Notes: generated by a model not told the origin, from the sequence alone. A stretch of 23,886 bases of DNA from WS-7 sp036505295 (GCA_036505295.1 DASXTQ010000048.1:1-23886); one strand, 5' to 3'; positions 1 through 7,121 are shown, numbered from the stretch's first letter. Numbers and translations are program-made.

Positions 1-808
1 CTACGACGCGGCAGGTGCCGCGTCATACTGGAGCGGCCCGCGTCATGAAGGCGGCGATGAGCTCGCCTCGGTCCTGAGCTTGGGCGAGCCGCACGCGGTG
101 AACGAAGCCTACGACGCGTGGGAAGTGGGGCTCTTGCTTGAGTCGATCGAGGGGCGCCTTTTCCGCCGGGGTCTCGATCTTGGAACGGGGGTGGGAAGGG
201 TGGCTACCCGGCTCGCGGCGCGGCTGCCGCGGCTCGTCTGCGCCGATCTCGCGACCGGGATGCTCGAGCGCGCCCGAAAAAACGCGCGGAGCGCGGGTGT
301 TCGAAACCTCGACCCGGTACGGCTCCGTTCGGACCGCCTGCCGTTTCGGGACGGTGCGGTCGATCTCGTGGTCTGCCTCGGGTTGATGGAGCACCTGCCG
401 CCTGCGGCTCGGCGCGCCACCATGCAGGAGTGCGCGCGCGTCCTGGCCCCGGGCGGCCTTCTCGCGGTCGCGCTCAACAACTCACGCAGCCGCTTCCTGC
501 GTGATCCCTCCGACAATCCGCTCCGTGACGGCACCCAGCAGAAAAGCGGCTACTTCTGTGCCGTCGTCGAGGATGCCGCGTTCGTGCTGGAAGCGGCCGA
601 GAACTTTGAGGACCGGGTCCAAGGATCGAACCTCTTCTATTCGCTCCACCGGCACGCGGCGCGAAGGCTTACCAGCTCCGAACGCCGCTCACCCAAGCTC
701 CGCCCGTTTTTCCTTCACGCGGCGGCGTGGGATCTTGCGGTCCGCCCCCTCGGTCCCCTCGCCGTGGCGGCGGCCGACCATCATCTTCACGTCCTGGTCC
801 GTCGTTGA
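1..808 (+). CDS. class I SAM-dependent methyltransferase (5' end outside window)
   Basis: Predicted to transfer a methyl group from S-adenosylmethionine; the substrate is unknown. The frame is open from base 2 to the stop at 806-808. The residues upstream of the TTG at 80 (YDAAGAASYWSG and following) look like a genuine methyltransferase N-terminus, so the gene probably starts left of the window and 80 is not the true start. Motif I is LDLGTGVGR, followed by the acidic motif II region (LVCADLATGMLERA). Then come DRLPFRDGAVDLVVCLGLMEHL-like motifs (DLVV, MEHLPP) and the post-motif LAPGGLLAVALNN, all typical of the Methyltransf_11/25 fold. The stop overlaps the TTG start of the epimerase gene, so the two are likely co-transcribed. 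A role on a sugar or a quinone-like substrate is possible; I cannot choose from sequence. Confidence 0.85.
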   Translation, partial: YDAAGAASYWSGPRHEGGDELASVLSLGEPHAVNEAYDAWEVGLLLESIEGRLFRRGLDLGTGVGRVATRLAARLPRLVCADLATGMLERARKNARSAGVRNLDPVRLRSDRLPFRDGAVDLVVCLGLMEHLPPAARRATMQECARVLAPGGLLAVALNNSRSRFLRDPSDNPLRDGTQQKSGYFCAVVEDAAFVLEAAENFEDRVQGSNLFYSLHRHAARRLTSSERRSPKLRPFFLHAAAWDLAVRPLGPLAVAAADHHLHVLVRR

Positions 809-1779
809 GCGCGCGTCCTATCCTCGTGACGGGCGGAGCCGGCTATATCGGCTCGGTGCTCGTGCGCATGCTTCTCAAGGCGAGCCGACCGGTGCGGGTG
901 CTCGACCGGATGCTGCACGGCCGCCACGGCCTCGAAGATCTTGCCCACGACCCCAACCTCAGCGTGCTGACCCATGATCTTCGGGACCCCCGGGTTCACG
1001 AGCAAGCGCTCGAGGGCGTGGACACCGTGATCCACCTCGCGGCCATCGTGGGAGACAAGGCCTGCGCCTTGGACGAGGATCTGGCCGTGCAGACCAACTG
1101 GAGCGCGACCGTCGCGTTGGCGAGGCGGGCCCAAGCGCTCGGTGTCCGTCGCTTCGTCTTCGCCTCCACGTGCAGCGTGTACGGGGAAGGCCGCGAGGAG
1201 ACGCTTACCGAGGAATCCCCCGTCAAGCCGTTGTCTCTCTACGCCGAGACGCGGTGGCACGCGGAGCAGGGGATTCTCGAGCTGGTGAACGATCCCGTGT
1301 TCGAGCCGGTCATCCTCCGGTTCGGCACGGTCTACGGACTTTCTCCACGCATGCGGTTCGATCTCGCGGTGAACTTTCTCGCGCAGCAAGCCGTGCGCGA
1401 AGGGGCGGTCCGAATCTTCGGCGGCTCGCAATGGCGCCCCTTCGTGCACGTGGCGGATATCGCGCGCGGGATCGTCATGGCGGTCGATGAACCGCTCCCA
1501 CGGGATGTGCTCCCGATCCTCAACCTGGGAGACAACCTCGAGAACTACCAGCTTCGCGACCTGAGGGAAGAGCTGGAGGCGCACGTGCCGGGAGTCCGGG
1601 TCACGATTCAGCCCGAGAAGGAGGACCGGCGCACCTACCGGGTATCCTTCGACCGGATCGAGCGGGAATGGGGATTTCGGGCGCAGCACCGCGTCGGCGA
1701 TGGGATCGAGGAGGTCGCACGCGCCGTACGCTCAGGGGTGATCGCGGATCCCAGGGAACGCCGGTATTACAACGCCTGA
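805..1779 (+). CDS. NAD-dependent epimerase/dehydratase (extended SDR)
   Basis: Extended short-chain dehydrogenase/reductase of 324 residues, probably acting on a nucleotide sugar. The chosen start is TTG at 805, which overlaps the preceding TGA (TTGA) and puts the Rossmann motif TGGAGYIG at residues 9-16, as expected. The DxxD-type adenine site (LAAIVGDK follows the usual HLAA) and the serine/threonine region FASTCSVYG (residues 119-127) are present. The active-site tyrosine is Y146 in SLYAETR. The usual Lys of YxxxK is Arg here (R150, codon CGG), which is unusual. The C-terminal half has FGTVYG, WRPFVHVADIARG and NLGD, typical substrate-domain motifs of this family. The methyltransferase and transketolase neighbours fit sugar metabolism. 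The exact substrate cannot be assigned. Confidence 0.88.
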   Translation: MSARPILVTGGAGYIGSVLVRMLLKASRPVRVLDRMLHGRHGLEDLAHDPNLSVLTHDLRDPRVHEQALEGVDTVIHLAAIVGDKACALDEDLAVQTNWSATVALARRAQALGVRRFVFASTCSVYGEGREETLTEESPVKPLSLYAETRWHAEQGILELVNDPVFEPVILRFGTVYGLSPRMRFDLAVNFLAQQAVREGAVRIFGGSQWRPFVHVADIARGIVMAVDEPLPRDVLPILNLGDNLENYQLRDLREELEAHVPGVRVTIQPEKEDRRTYRVSFDRIEREWGFRAQHRVGDGIEEVARAVRSGVIADPRERRYYNA

Positions 1780-1863
1780 CCGGGAATCTGGTTGCGTGAT
1801 GCAAGATTGATCCGGTAGCGTGAAAGGGCTTCGCTCGTGCTGCTCGACATGGAGAGGAGTCTC

Positions 1864-2766
1864 ATGCCCCGGCTCGACATGACCCTGCAAGAGCTCAAGG
1901 AGCGCGCCCTTTTCGTCCGGCGCGACATCATCGCGCTTCTGGCCCGCTCCCAAACCGGGCACAGCGGCGGACCGCTCTCGTCCGCCGACTTCGGGACCGT
2001 CCTCTTCTTCCATGAAATGAACGTGAACCCTGGACGGCTCGATGATCCCTCCCGGGACATGTGGCATTTCTCGATCGGGCACGTCACGCCGGTGATCTAC
2101 TCGCTCATGGGGGAGCGCGGCTATTTTCCTCTCGTCGACCTTCTCCAATTCCGGCAGTTCAAGGGGCACCTCCAGGGGCATCCGAGCAAGCACGACACAC
2201 CGGGCATCGAGGTGTCGTCAGGATCGCTGGGCCAGGGACTATCCGTCTCGTGCGGCATGGCGCTGGGCTCCCGGATGGACCGTGTGGATCGGCGCATCTA
2301 CTGCGTCATGGGGGACGGGGAGCAGCAGGAGGGGCAGATCTGGGAAGCGGCCATGTTCGCGGCGCACTACAAGCTCGACAATTTGTGCGGGATCATCGAT
2401 TACAACCGGAAGCAGATCGATGGGGACGTACAGGACGTGATGGGCATTGCGCCGCTCGCGGACAAATGGCGGGGGTTCAATTGGCACGTCATCGAGGCGG
2501 ACGGGCATGACGTTGCGGCGCTCGTCCAGGCGTTCGAACAAGCCCGCGCGACCAAGGGAAAGCCCTCCGTCATCCTCGCCCATACGGTGATGGGGAAGGG
2601 GGTCTCGTTCATGGAGGACGACTACAAGTGGCACGGCGTTCCTCCGAGTCGCGAGCAAGCGGACCAGGCGCTGCGGGAAATGGGGACGACCCTGGATGAA
2701 TGGACGGCGCGGCTGGAACGCTTCACGAGGCCGGAAGTGGCTCCCGGCCCGGGGCCCACGGCATGA
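1864..2766 (+). CDS. transketolase, N-terminal (TPP-binding) subunit
   Basis: First half of a two-gene transketolase (300 residues). With the next gene it would transfer two-carbon ketol units between sugar phosphates using thiamine diphosphate. The start is ATG 1864, preceded by a strong purine-rich site (GGAGAGGAG, 1851-1859); GTG 1837 and ATG 1849 are in frame but lie on or before that site. The TPP motif begins at GDG (residues 150-152) and ends at the downstream Asn in DYNRKQIDG. HSGGPLSSAD, FSIGHVTP, GHLQGHPSK and SSGSLGQGLSV are standard transketolase N-terminal motifs. The last bases form ATGA with the start of the C-terminal subunit. Split transketolases are common in archaea and many uncultivated bacteria. 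A dedicated sugar-biosynthesis role next to the epimerase is possible. Confidence 0.93.
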   Translation: MPRLDMTLQELKERALFVRRDIIALLARSQTGHSGGPLSSADFGTVLFFHEMNVNPGRLDDPSRDMWHFSIGHVTPVIYSLMGERGYFPLVDLLQFRQFKGHLQGHPSKHDTPGIEVSSGSLGQGLSVSCGMALGSRMDRVDRRIYCVMGDGEQQEGQIWEAAMFAAHYKLDNLCGIIDYNRKQIDGDVQDVMGIAPLADKWRGFNWHVIEADGHDVAALVQAFEQARATKGKPSVILAHTVMGKGVSFMEDDYKWHGVPPSREQADQALREMGTTLDEWTARLERFTRPEVAPGPGPTA

Positions 2767-3764
2767 CCGGCGCCACCCCCGCCGCTCCGAGAGCCCCTGC
2801 GGCCCCGCCGCTCGGCAAACCCGAGATGAAGCGAACCCGGGAAGGGTTCGGTCACGGCCTCGTCGATTTGGGGGAGAAGCGTTCGGATGTGATCGTGCTC
2901 GTCGGCGATCTGTCCGGCTCGACCAACGTCACGTTCTTCGCGGAAAAGTTCCCGGACCGCTTCATACAGGTCGGGGTGGCGGAGCAGAACATGATGTGCA
3001 TCGCGGCGGGGCTCGCCGCGACCGGAAAGATCCCATTTCTCTCCACGTACGGCGCCTTCGCTTCCTGCCGGAGCGCGGATCAGATGCGGGTGACCGTGGC
3101 GTATACGGATCTTCCGGTCAAGATCGGCGGGGCGCACGGAGGCATCAGCGTCGGACCCGACGGGGCGACGCACCAGGCTATGGAGGAGATCGCCATCGTC
3201 CGCTCCATACCCAACATGAAGATGATCGTGCCGTGTGACTACTGGGAGACGCGGAGGGCCACCGTTGCCGCCGCGGACGATCCGCACCCCAACTACATTC
3301 GCTTCGGCCGCGAGCCCGTTCCGGTTGTGACCGGGCCGGACACGCCGTTCACGATCGGAAAGGCCAATGTTGTTCGCGAAGGCGGCGATCTCGCGATCAT
3401 CGCTTGCGGGGTCATGGTCTATGAGGCGCTCGTGGCCGCTCAGGAGCTCGAATCGCGCGGCATACGCGCGCGCGTGGTGAACATGCACACGATCAAGCCG
3501 ATCGACACCGATGCGATCGCCCGCGCCGCGCGGGAATGCGGGGCGATCGTGACCGCGGAGGAACACCAGGTGAACGGGGGTCTGGGCGGCGCCGTCGCGG
3601 AGGTAGTCGTCCAATCGCACCCTGTCCCCATGGAACTTGTGGCCGTCCATGATCGCTTCGGCCGTTCGGGAAAGCAGGACGAATTGATGGCCGCGTTCGG
3701 GATCAAAGCGCCGGACGTGGTGCGCGCCGCCGAACGGGCTCTCGCCCGCAAGCGCGCGCGGTAA
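2763..3764 (+). CDS. transketolase, C-terminal (pyrimidine-binding) subunit
   Basis: Second half of the split transketolase (333 residues from ATG 2763, whose ATGA overlaps the stop of the first half). The first 22 residues are rich in Ala and Pro, and an internal ATG at 2826 (MKRTREGFG) could be the start instead. The catalytic Glu that activates TPP is in GVAEQNMM (E74). LVGDLSGS, STYGAFASCRSADQMR, GAHGGISVGPDGATHQ and FGREPVPVV are classical pyrimidine-domain motifs. The C-terminal third (IIACGVMVYEAL, VVNMHTIKPID, EEHQVNGGLGG) is the transketolase C domain. All expected motifs are intact, so an active heterodimer-type enzyme is likely. The stop TAA shares a base with the next ATG. Confidence 0.94.
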   Translation: MTGATPAAPRAPAAPPLGKPEMKRTREGFGHGLVDLGEKRSDVIVLVGDLSGSTNVTFFAEKFPDRFIQVGVAEQNMMCIAAGLAATGKIPFLSTYGAFASCRSADQMRVTVAYTDLPVKIGGAHGGISVGPDGATHQAMEEIAIVRSIPNMKMIVPCDYWETRRATVAAADDPHPNYIRFGREPVPVVTGPDTPFTIGKANVVREGGDLAIIACGVMVYEALVAAQELESRGIRARVVNMHTIKPIDTDAIARAARECGAIVTAEEHQVNGGLGGAVAEVVVQSHPVPMELVAVHDRFGRSGKQDELMAAFGIKAPDVVRAAERALARKRAR

Positions 3765-4981
3765 TGCCTCGGCATCCTTCCCGTCGGCTCGGTCTCGGGC
3801 CGCTCCTCCCTCGCGCGGGCTGCCTCCTCGTCGTAGCGGCGGTTTCCGCCGCCTTCGCGACCGCCGGCCCCTTGGAGCCCACGGGTTCGTCCCCCGGCTA
3901 CGCCGTGGAACGCTCCTCGGTCTCCGCCCCGGCGGCGTTTGCGATCCTCGCGTGGGATTCGCTGAATCAGGAATGGGGAGCCGCCGCGGTGTCGCGCTGG
4001 ATCTCGATCGGGGCGCGGTCGCTCCACGCCCGCGCAGGCGCGGGCGTCTGGGTGGGGCTCGAGCTTCCCGATCCTCGGGACGCCGGGCTCGCCCTGGAGA
4101 GGATGGCGGGCGGGCTCCCGGCGCGGGGGGCTCTCGACAGTCTTCTCGCCGGCGACGCGAGGCGGGGCGAGCGGCAGGCGGCGCTCATGGATCGCGCCGG
4201 GGGCGTGGCCGCCTACACGGGGGATCTCTGCCCGGCCTGGGCGGGGGAACGGACGGGGCGCGGCTACGTGTGCCAGGGAGTGGGCCTCCGCGACGGCGCG
4301 GCGCTAGCGGCCATGGGGCGTACCTTCGAAACGGCAGGGGGGACCCTGGGCGAGCGTCTCGTCGCGGCCATCGAGGCCGCAGAGTCCACCGGGCCCCTGC
4401 GCGAGGACGGGGAATCGGCCGCCTTGCTCGTCGTGCGCGACGGAGGCGGACCGAACGGATGGTCGGATCGAATGGTCGACCTCCGGGTGGATCAAGCTCC
4501 GGACGCCGTCCAGGATCTCCGGCGGGTTTATGCCGTGCACGCGGCCACGTTCCTACCGGCTGCGTACGCGCGCTTCGGGGACCTGGCCAAGCGCCGTGGT
4601 GATTCGATCTCGGCGGAGCGCGAATACGCCCGCGCGGAGGCGGGATTCCGTGCCGCCGTCGCCCGATCCCCCAAGGATCCCGACGCCCTCAACGAGCTTG
4701 CGTGGTTCCTCGCGACCCACGATCGCGAGCTCGAGGATGCTCTGCGCTTCGTGAAGGCGGCGATCGCCGCCAGACCGCAGGACCCCAACCTCTACGACAC
4801 CCTGGCCGAGACGGAGTACCGATCGGGTTCCTTGAACCGCGCCATCGAAGCGATGGCGCGGGCCGTGAAGCACTCAGGAGGCGCGCAGCGCTACGCGGAC
4901 CGGCTGAGGCGGTGGGAGCGGGAGCGCTCGGCGCTCGAGGGAAAGTCCACGCCCGACGCGGGGCGTGGGTCCGCGCCCTAG
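3764..4981 (+). CDS. secreted DUF1028 protein with C-terminal TPR repeats
   Basis: 405 residues, starting at ATG 3764 which overlaps the TAA of the transketolase gene. The N-terminus has basic residues and then a hydrophobic stretch ending in AFATA-GP (about residues 20-35), which reads as a Sec signal peptide. C20 sits before the hydrophobic core, so it is not a lipobox. Residues 55-250 match the DUF1028 family: AFAILAWDS, WGAAAVSRW, ARAGAGVW, RQAALMDRAG, AYTGDLCPAWAG, GYVCQGVGL, SAALLVVR and WSDRMVDLRVD. Residues 270-385 contain about three TPR-like helical repeats (EREYARAEAGF, ALNELAWFLA, LYDTLAETEYRSG). Family function is unknown. From memory it has an Ntn-hydrolase-like fold with an N-terminal Thr-Phe; here that position is Ala57-Ala58-Phe. 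The stop overlaps the convergent deacetylase stop. Confidence 0.85.
   Translation: MPRHPSRRLGLGPLLPRAGCLLVVAAVSAAFATAGPLEPTGSSPGYAVERSSVSAPAAFAILAWDSLNQEWGAAAVSRWISIGARSLHARAGAGVWVGLELPDPRDAGLALERMAGGLPARGALDSLLAGDARRGERQAALMDRAGGVAAYTGDLCPAWAGERTGRGYVCQGVGLRDGAALAAMGRTFETAGGTLGERLVAAIEAAESTGPLREDGESAALLVVRDGGGPNGWSDRMVDLRVDQAPDAVQDLRRVYAVHAATFLPAAYARFGDLAKRRGDSISAEREYARAEAGFRAAVARSPKDPDALNELAWFLATHDRELEDALRFVKAAIAARPQDPNLYDTLAETEYRSGSLNRAIEAMARAVKHSGGAQRYADRLRRWERERSALEGKSTPDAGRGSAP
4947..4968. terminator. strong hairpin near the convergent gene ends
   Basis: CCACGCCC (4947-4954) pairs perfectly with GGGCGTGG (4961-4968) around a six-base loop: eight GC-rich base pairs plus wobble extensions. 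It lies inside the last codons of the DUF1028 gene, just before the stop shared with the convergent gene. No U-tract follows on the plus strand, and only a short ACTTT follows on the minus strand. It is therefore not a canonical intrinsic terminator. It could still pause RNA polymerase or protect 3' ends where two convergent transcripts have no spacer. Confidence 0.4.
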
Positions 4982-5733
4982 CCGGTGAAGGAGCCCGGTG
5001 TCGGGCGGGCGCTCCGGAACAGGGAATCGAGCGTGCGGAAGCCGATGGGCTCGATCGAACGGAACGGCTCTCCGTAACGGACGCCGATCTGCCCTCCGAA
5101 ATGCCGTGCCCTCCCCTCGATCCGCTCGATGAAATCGGGATCGTTCAAGGGCGTGCTCGCCGCGGCGCCTGTCCTCTCGACCTGCGTTCGGTGCGCCAGG
5201 ATCGCCCGCCGCTTCCCGTCCCAGCCGGCGGTGATGTCCACGACGAAGGTCGGGACAAAACTGACGCGTGAGGCGAAGTAGTAGCGCGCCTCGGCGCGGT
5301 GAGGCTCTCCCTGGTCGTCGAATCGCCGGAGGCCCGCCATATACCACGCGCGGTCCACGAGCCGGGATGCCTCGACGTGGTCGGGGTGCTGGTCGAGGGG
5401 CGCGTGCGTCAGCAAGATCGCGGGACGCAGCGAGCGTAGAATTCGTGCGACGCACCGGGTTTGCTCGGGGTCGTGGGCGTCAATTCCCCCGTCAGGAAGC
5501 CCCGCGTTTCTCCTCTCGGCGACGCCGAGCACGCGCGCCGCTTCTGCCGCCTCCGCCTCGCGCTCCTCGACGGTGCCGTTGGTGGAGAGCTCCCCACGCG
5601 TCAGATCCAGAATTCCAACGGAATAGCCCTGCTTGGCCGCGATCGCGAGGGTGCCGCCGCAGCTGATCTCCACGTCGTCCGGGTGTGCTCCGATAGCGAG
5701 GATTTGGAGCGGTGGGGGCTCGGGGGGGGGCAC
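4978..5733 (-). CDS. bshB1: PIG-L family N-acetylglucosaminyl deacetylase, BshB1-like
   Basis: Zinc-dependent LmbE/PIG-L deacetylase of 251 residues. Its closest recognisable type is BshB1, which removes acetate from GlcNAc-malate in bacillithiol synthesis. Zinc-binding motifs are AHPDDVE (H17, D19-D20) and QHPDH (H116-H119). BshB1-like segments include LDLTRGELSTNGT, ERRNAGLPDGGID, ILLTHAPLDQHPDH and YYFASRVSFVPTFVVDIT. The start is GTG 5733, placed directly before a run of nine C (5730-5722) encoding Pro-Pro-Pro, with no visible ribosome site. The gene is 13 bases behind glpX and probably translated from the same mRNA. No bshA or bshC lies in the window, so bacillithiol synthesis is inferred from family resemblance only; other GlcNAc-type substrates remain possible. 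Confidence 0.82.
   Translation of the reverse strand: MPPPEPPPLQILAIGAHPDDVEISCGGTLAIAAKQGYSVGILDLTRGELSTNGTVEEREAEAAEAARVLGVAERRNAGLPDGGIDAHDPEQTRCVARILRSLRPAILLTHAPLDQHPDHVEASRLVDRAWYMAGLRRFDDQGEPHRAEARYYFASRVSFVPTFVVDITAGWDGKRRAILAHRTQVERTGAAASTPLNDPDFIERIEGRARHFGGQIGVRYGEPFRSIEPIGFRTLDSLFRSARPTPGSFTG
5722..5730 (-). repeat. nine-C homopolymer directly after the deacetylase start codon
   Basis: The plus strand reads nine consecutive G (5722-5730), which is C9 in the sense of the minus-strand gene, filling codons 2-4. Further C5 runs lie on both sides (5734-5738 and 5714-5718). Loss or gain of one base would shift the whole gene out of frame, and no in-frame start codon follows soon after. 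It may be a slippage-prone tract or a sequencing and assembly weak spot. Confidence 0.8.
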
Positions 5734-5746
5734 GGGGGAAGGCGGC

Positions 5747-6703
5747 CTAGTGGTGGGGCTCGTGATCGAAGGCGTGCTGGGTGCTGATGGTGCGGATCGT
5801 CCCCGTCTGGACCCGCATCACCATGGAGTGGGTTTCGGCGCCACCCGCCCGGAAATGCACGCCCGGTAGAAGGTCGCCGTCGGTGACCCCGGTTGTCGCG
5901 AAGACGATCCCGTTTCCGCGCGCGAGGTCGCTCTCGCTGTACACGCGGTCCGGATCCTCGATCCCCATCTTCTTCGCGCGCCCCCGCTCCTCGTCGTTCC
6001 GGAGGATGAGCCGGCCCTGGATCGCCCCACCGAGGCAGCGCAGCGCGGCCGCCGCGAGAACCCCTTCCGGGGCGCCCCCCACTCCAAGGAGCACGTCCAC
6101 CCCGGTCGAGTCGATCGCGGTGGCGATCGCCGCCGAGACGTCGCCGTCCGGGATCAAGTGGATCCTGGCGCCGGTGCGCCGGATGCGGCGGATGAGATCC
6201 TCGTGGCGCGGCCGATCGAGCACGACCGTGGTCAGGTCCTCAAGGTCGTAGCCCTTGGCGGCCGCGACCGCTTCCAGATTCTCCTCGACCGTCCGGTTGA
6301 GGTCGATCGCGTCCGCAGCCTTCGGGCCGACGGCGATCTTTTCCATGTACGTGTCGGGGGCGTGCAGGAGGTGGCCGCGCTGGGCGAGCGCGATCACGGA
6401 AAGGGCGTTCGGCCGGCCGTAGGCAACCGAGTTGGTGCACTCGAGCGGATCGAGTGCGATGTCCACCTCGGGGCCTTTTCCCGAGCCGACCGTTTCGCCG
6501 ATGTAGAGCATCGGCGCTTCGTCCCGCTCTCCCTCGCCGATGACGACCGTACCCTGGATGTCCACGATGTCGAACACCCGGCGCATCGCGGTGACCGCGG
6601 CCTGATCGGCGGCGTTCTTATCTCCGCGCCCCATCCATCGGGCGCAGGCGAGCGCGGCCGCTTCGGTAACGCGGACCAAATCCAAGCCGAGATTCCGGTC
6701 CAT
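5747..6703 (-). CDS. glpX: fructose-1,6-bisphosphatase, class II
   Basis: Class II (GlpX-type) FBPase of 318 residues. It hydrolyses fructose 1,6-bisphosphate in gluconeogenesis; some relatives also use sedoheptulose 1,7-bisphosphate. It aligns without gaps to the remembered E. coli GlpX N-terminus: LGRGDKN-type MGRGDKN at 24-30, GTVVIGEGERDEAPMLYIG at 51-69, then DPLECT at 85-90. The family motif is DPIEGT, so G89 is Cys here. PDTYMEKIAVGP, RPRHEDLI, IPDGDVSAAI and VGGAPEGVLAAAALR are intact. It starts at ATG 6703, nine bases after the stop of the 112-residue gene, and is followed by the deacetylase gene. It is about 15 residues shorter than the E. coli enzyme, mainly at the C-terminal end. 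Confidence 0.95.
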   Translation of the reverse strand: MDRNLGLDLVRVTEAAALACARWMGRGDKNAADQAAVTAMRRVFDIVDIQGTVVIGEGERDEAPMLYIGETVGSGKGPEVDIALDPLECTNSVAYGRPNALSVIALAQRGHLLHAPDTYMEKIAVGPKAADAIDLNRTVEENLEAVAAAKGYDLEDLTTVVLDRPRHEDLIRRIRRTGARIHLIPDGDVSAAIATAIDSTGVDVLLGVGGAPEGVLAAAALRCLGGAIQGRLILRNDEERGRAKKMGIEDPDRVYSESDLARGNGIVFATTGVTDGDLLPGVHFRAGGAETHSMVMRVQTGTIRTISTQHAFDHEPHH

Positions 6704-6712
6704 CGTGTGTCG

Positions 6713-7051
6713 TCAGCGGCTCGGGGCTTCGCCGAACGCGCTCGCGTCGATTTCTTCCCAGTCGTTGATGGTGTCGGACCAGCGGTAGAGCCGGATCCGG
6801 CTCGTGGTTTCCGTGTCGGAGTAGACGTACTCGACGTACGATCCGCCGCCGGCCCGGTTCGAGTAGTGGAGCTTCTTGTCCACCACCAGAGGGCGCGTCG
6901 TCCGCGCGAGCTTCATGCGGCCCATGGCGCTCTGCCAGATCACCGATTCGACAACGGCGTGCGTTTCCTCGTCCTCGACTTCGTCGAACTCGAGGCCGCC
7001 GAATTGCTTGTCGAGACGGCGAAGGACTTCCTCCCAGCGTTGGTCGTTCAT
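6713..7051 (-). CDS. hypothetical protein (112 residues) upstream of glpX
   Basis: I do not recognise this protein. It is small, acidic in the first third (GGLEFDEVEDEETHAVVESV) and then looks like a compact beta-rich domain (KLARTTRPLVVDKKLHYSNR, SYVEYVYSDTETTSRIRLYRW, NDWEEIDASAF). It has no signal peptide, membrane segment or cysteine. The ATG at 7051 has a good ribosome site (GGGAG, about six bases upstream), and it is the first gene of a probable operon with glpX and the deacetylase. A small regulatory or structural role near central carbon metabolism is conceivable but not supported by any motif. The start, spacing and codon usage argue that it is a real gene. Confidence 0.75.
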   Translation of the reverse strand: MNDQRWEEVLRRLDKQFGGLEFDEVEDEETHAVVESVIWQSAMGRMKLARTTRPLVVDKKLHYSNRAGGGSYVEYVYSDTETTSRIRLYRWSDTINDWEEIDASAFGEAPSR

Positions 7052-7070
7052 CCATCTCCCATCGGCTAGG

Positions 7071-7098
7071 TTGACTTACGTTTCGAGCCGACTATAGT
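7071..7098 (+). promoter_or_regulatory. promoter for the SDR gene (TTGACT - 16 - TATAGT)
   Basis: TTGACT (7071-7076) and TATAGT (7093-7098) are separated by 16 bases and match sigma-70-type boxes at 5/6 positions each. Transcription would start near 7104-7106, only a few bases before the GTG at 7109. The mRNA would then be leaderless or nearly so, which agrees with the lack of a ribosome site before that GTG. Confidence 0.65.
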
Positions 7099-7121
7099 AG
7101 CACACCCTGTGAATCGCACAA
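7091..7121 (-). promoter_or_regulatory. possible divergent promoter for the glpX operon
   Basis: The palindrome ACTATAGT (7091-7098) also gives TATAGT on the minus strand (7096 down to 7091). A TTGTGC box (7121 down to 7116) lies 19 bases upstream in that direction. This would give a leader of roughly 30 bases containing the GGGAG ribosome site of the 112-residue gene. The two divergent promoters would share their -10 bases. The -35 match and spacing are weaker than on the plus strand. Confidence 0.4.

Noticed and set aside
80..808. TTG at 80 as the methyltransferase start
   Set aside because: The frame is open to the left edge and the upstream residues look like part of the protein, so the gene is probably cut by the window.
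1786..1807. Loose inverted repeat (TTGC/GCAA) between the epimerase and transketolase genes
   Set aside because: Arms are only four bases with mismatches beyond, and I could not pair it with a promoter or operator.
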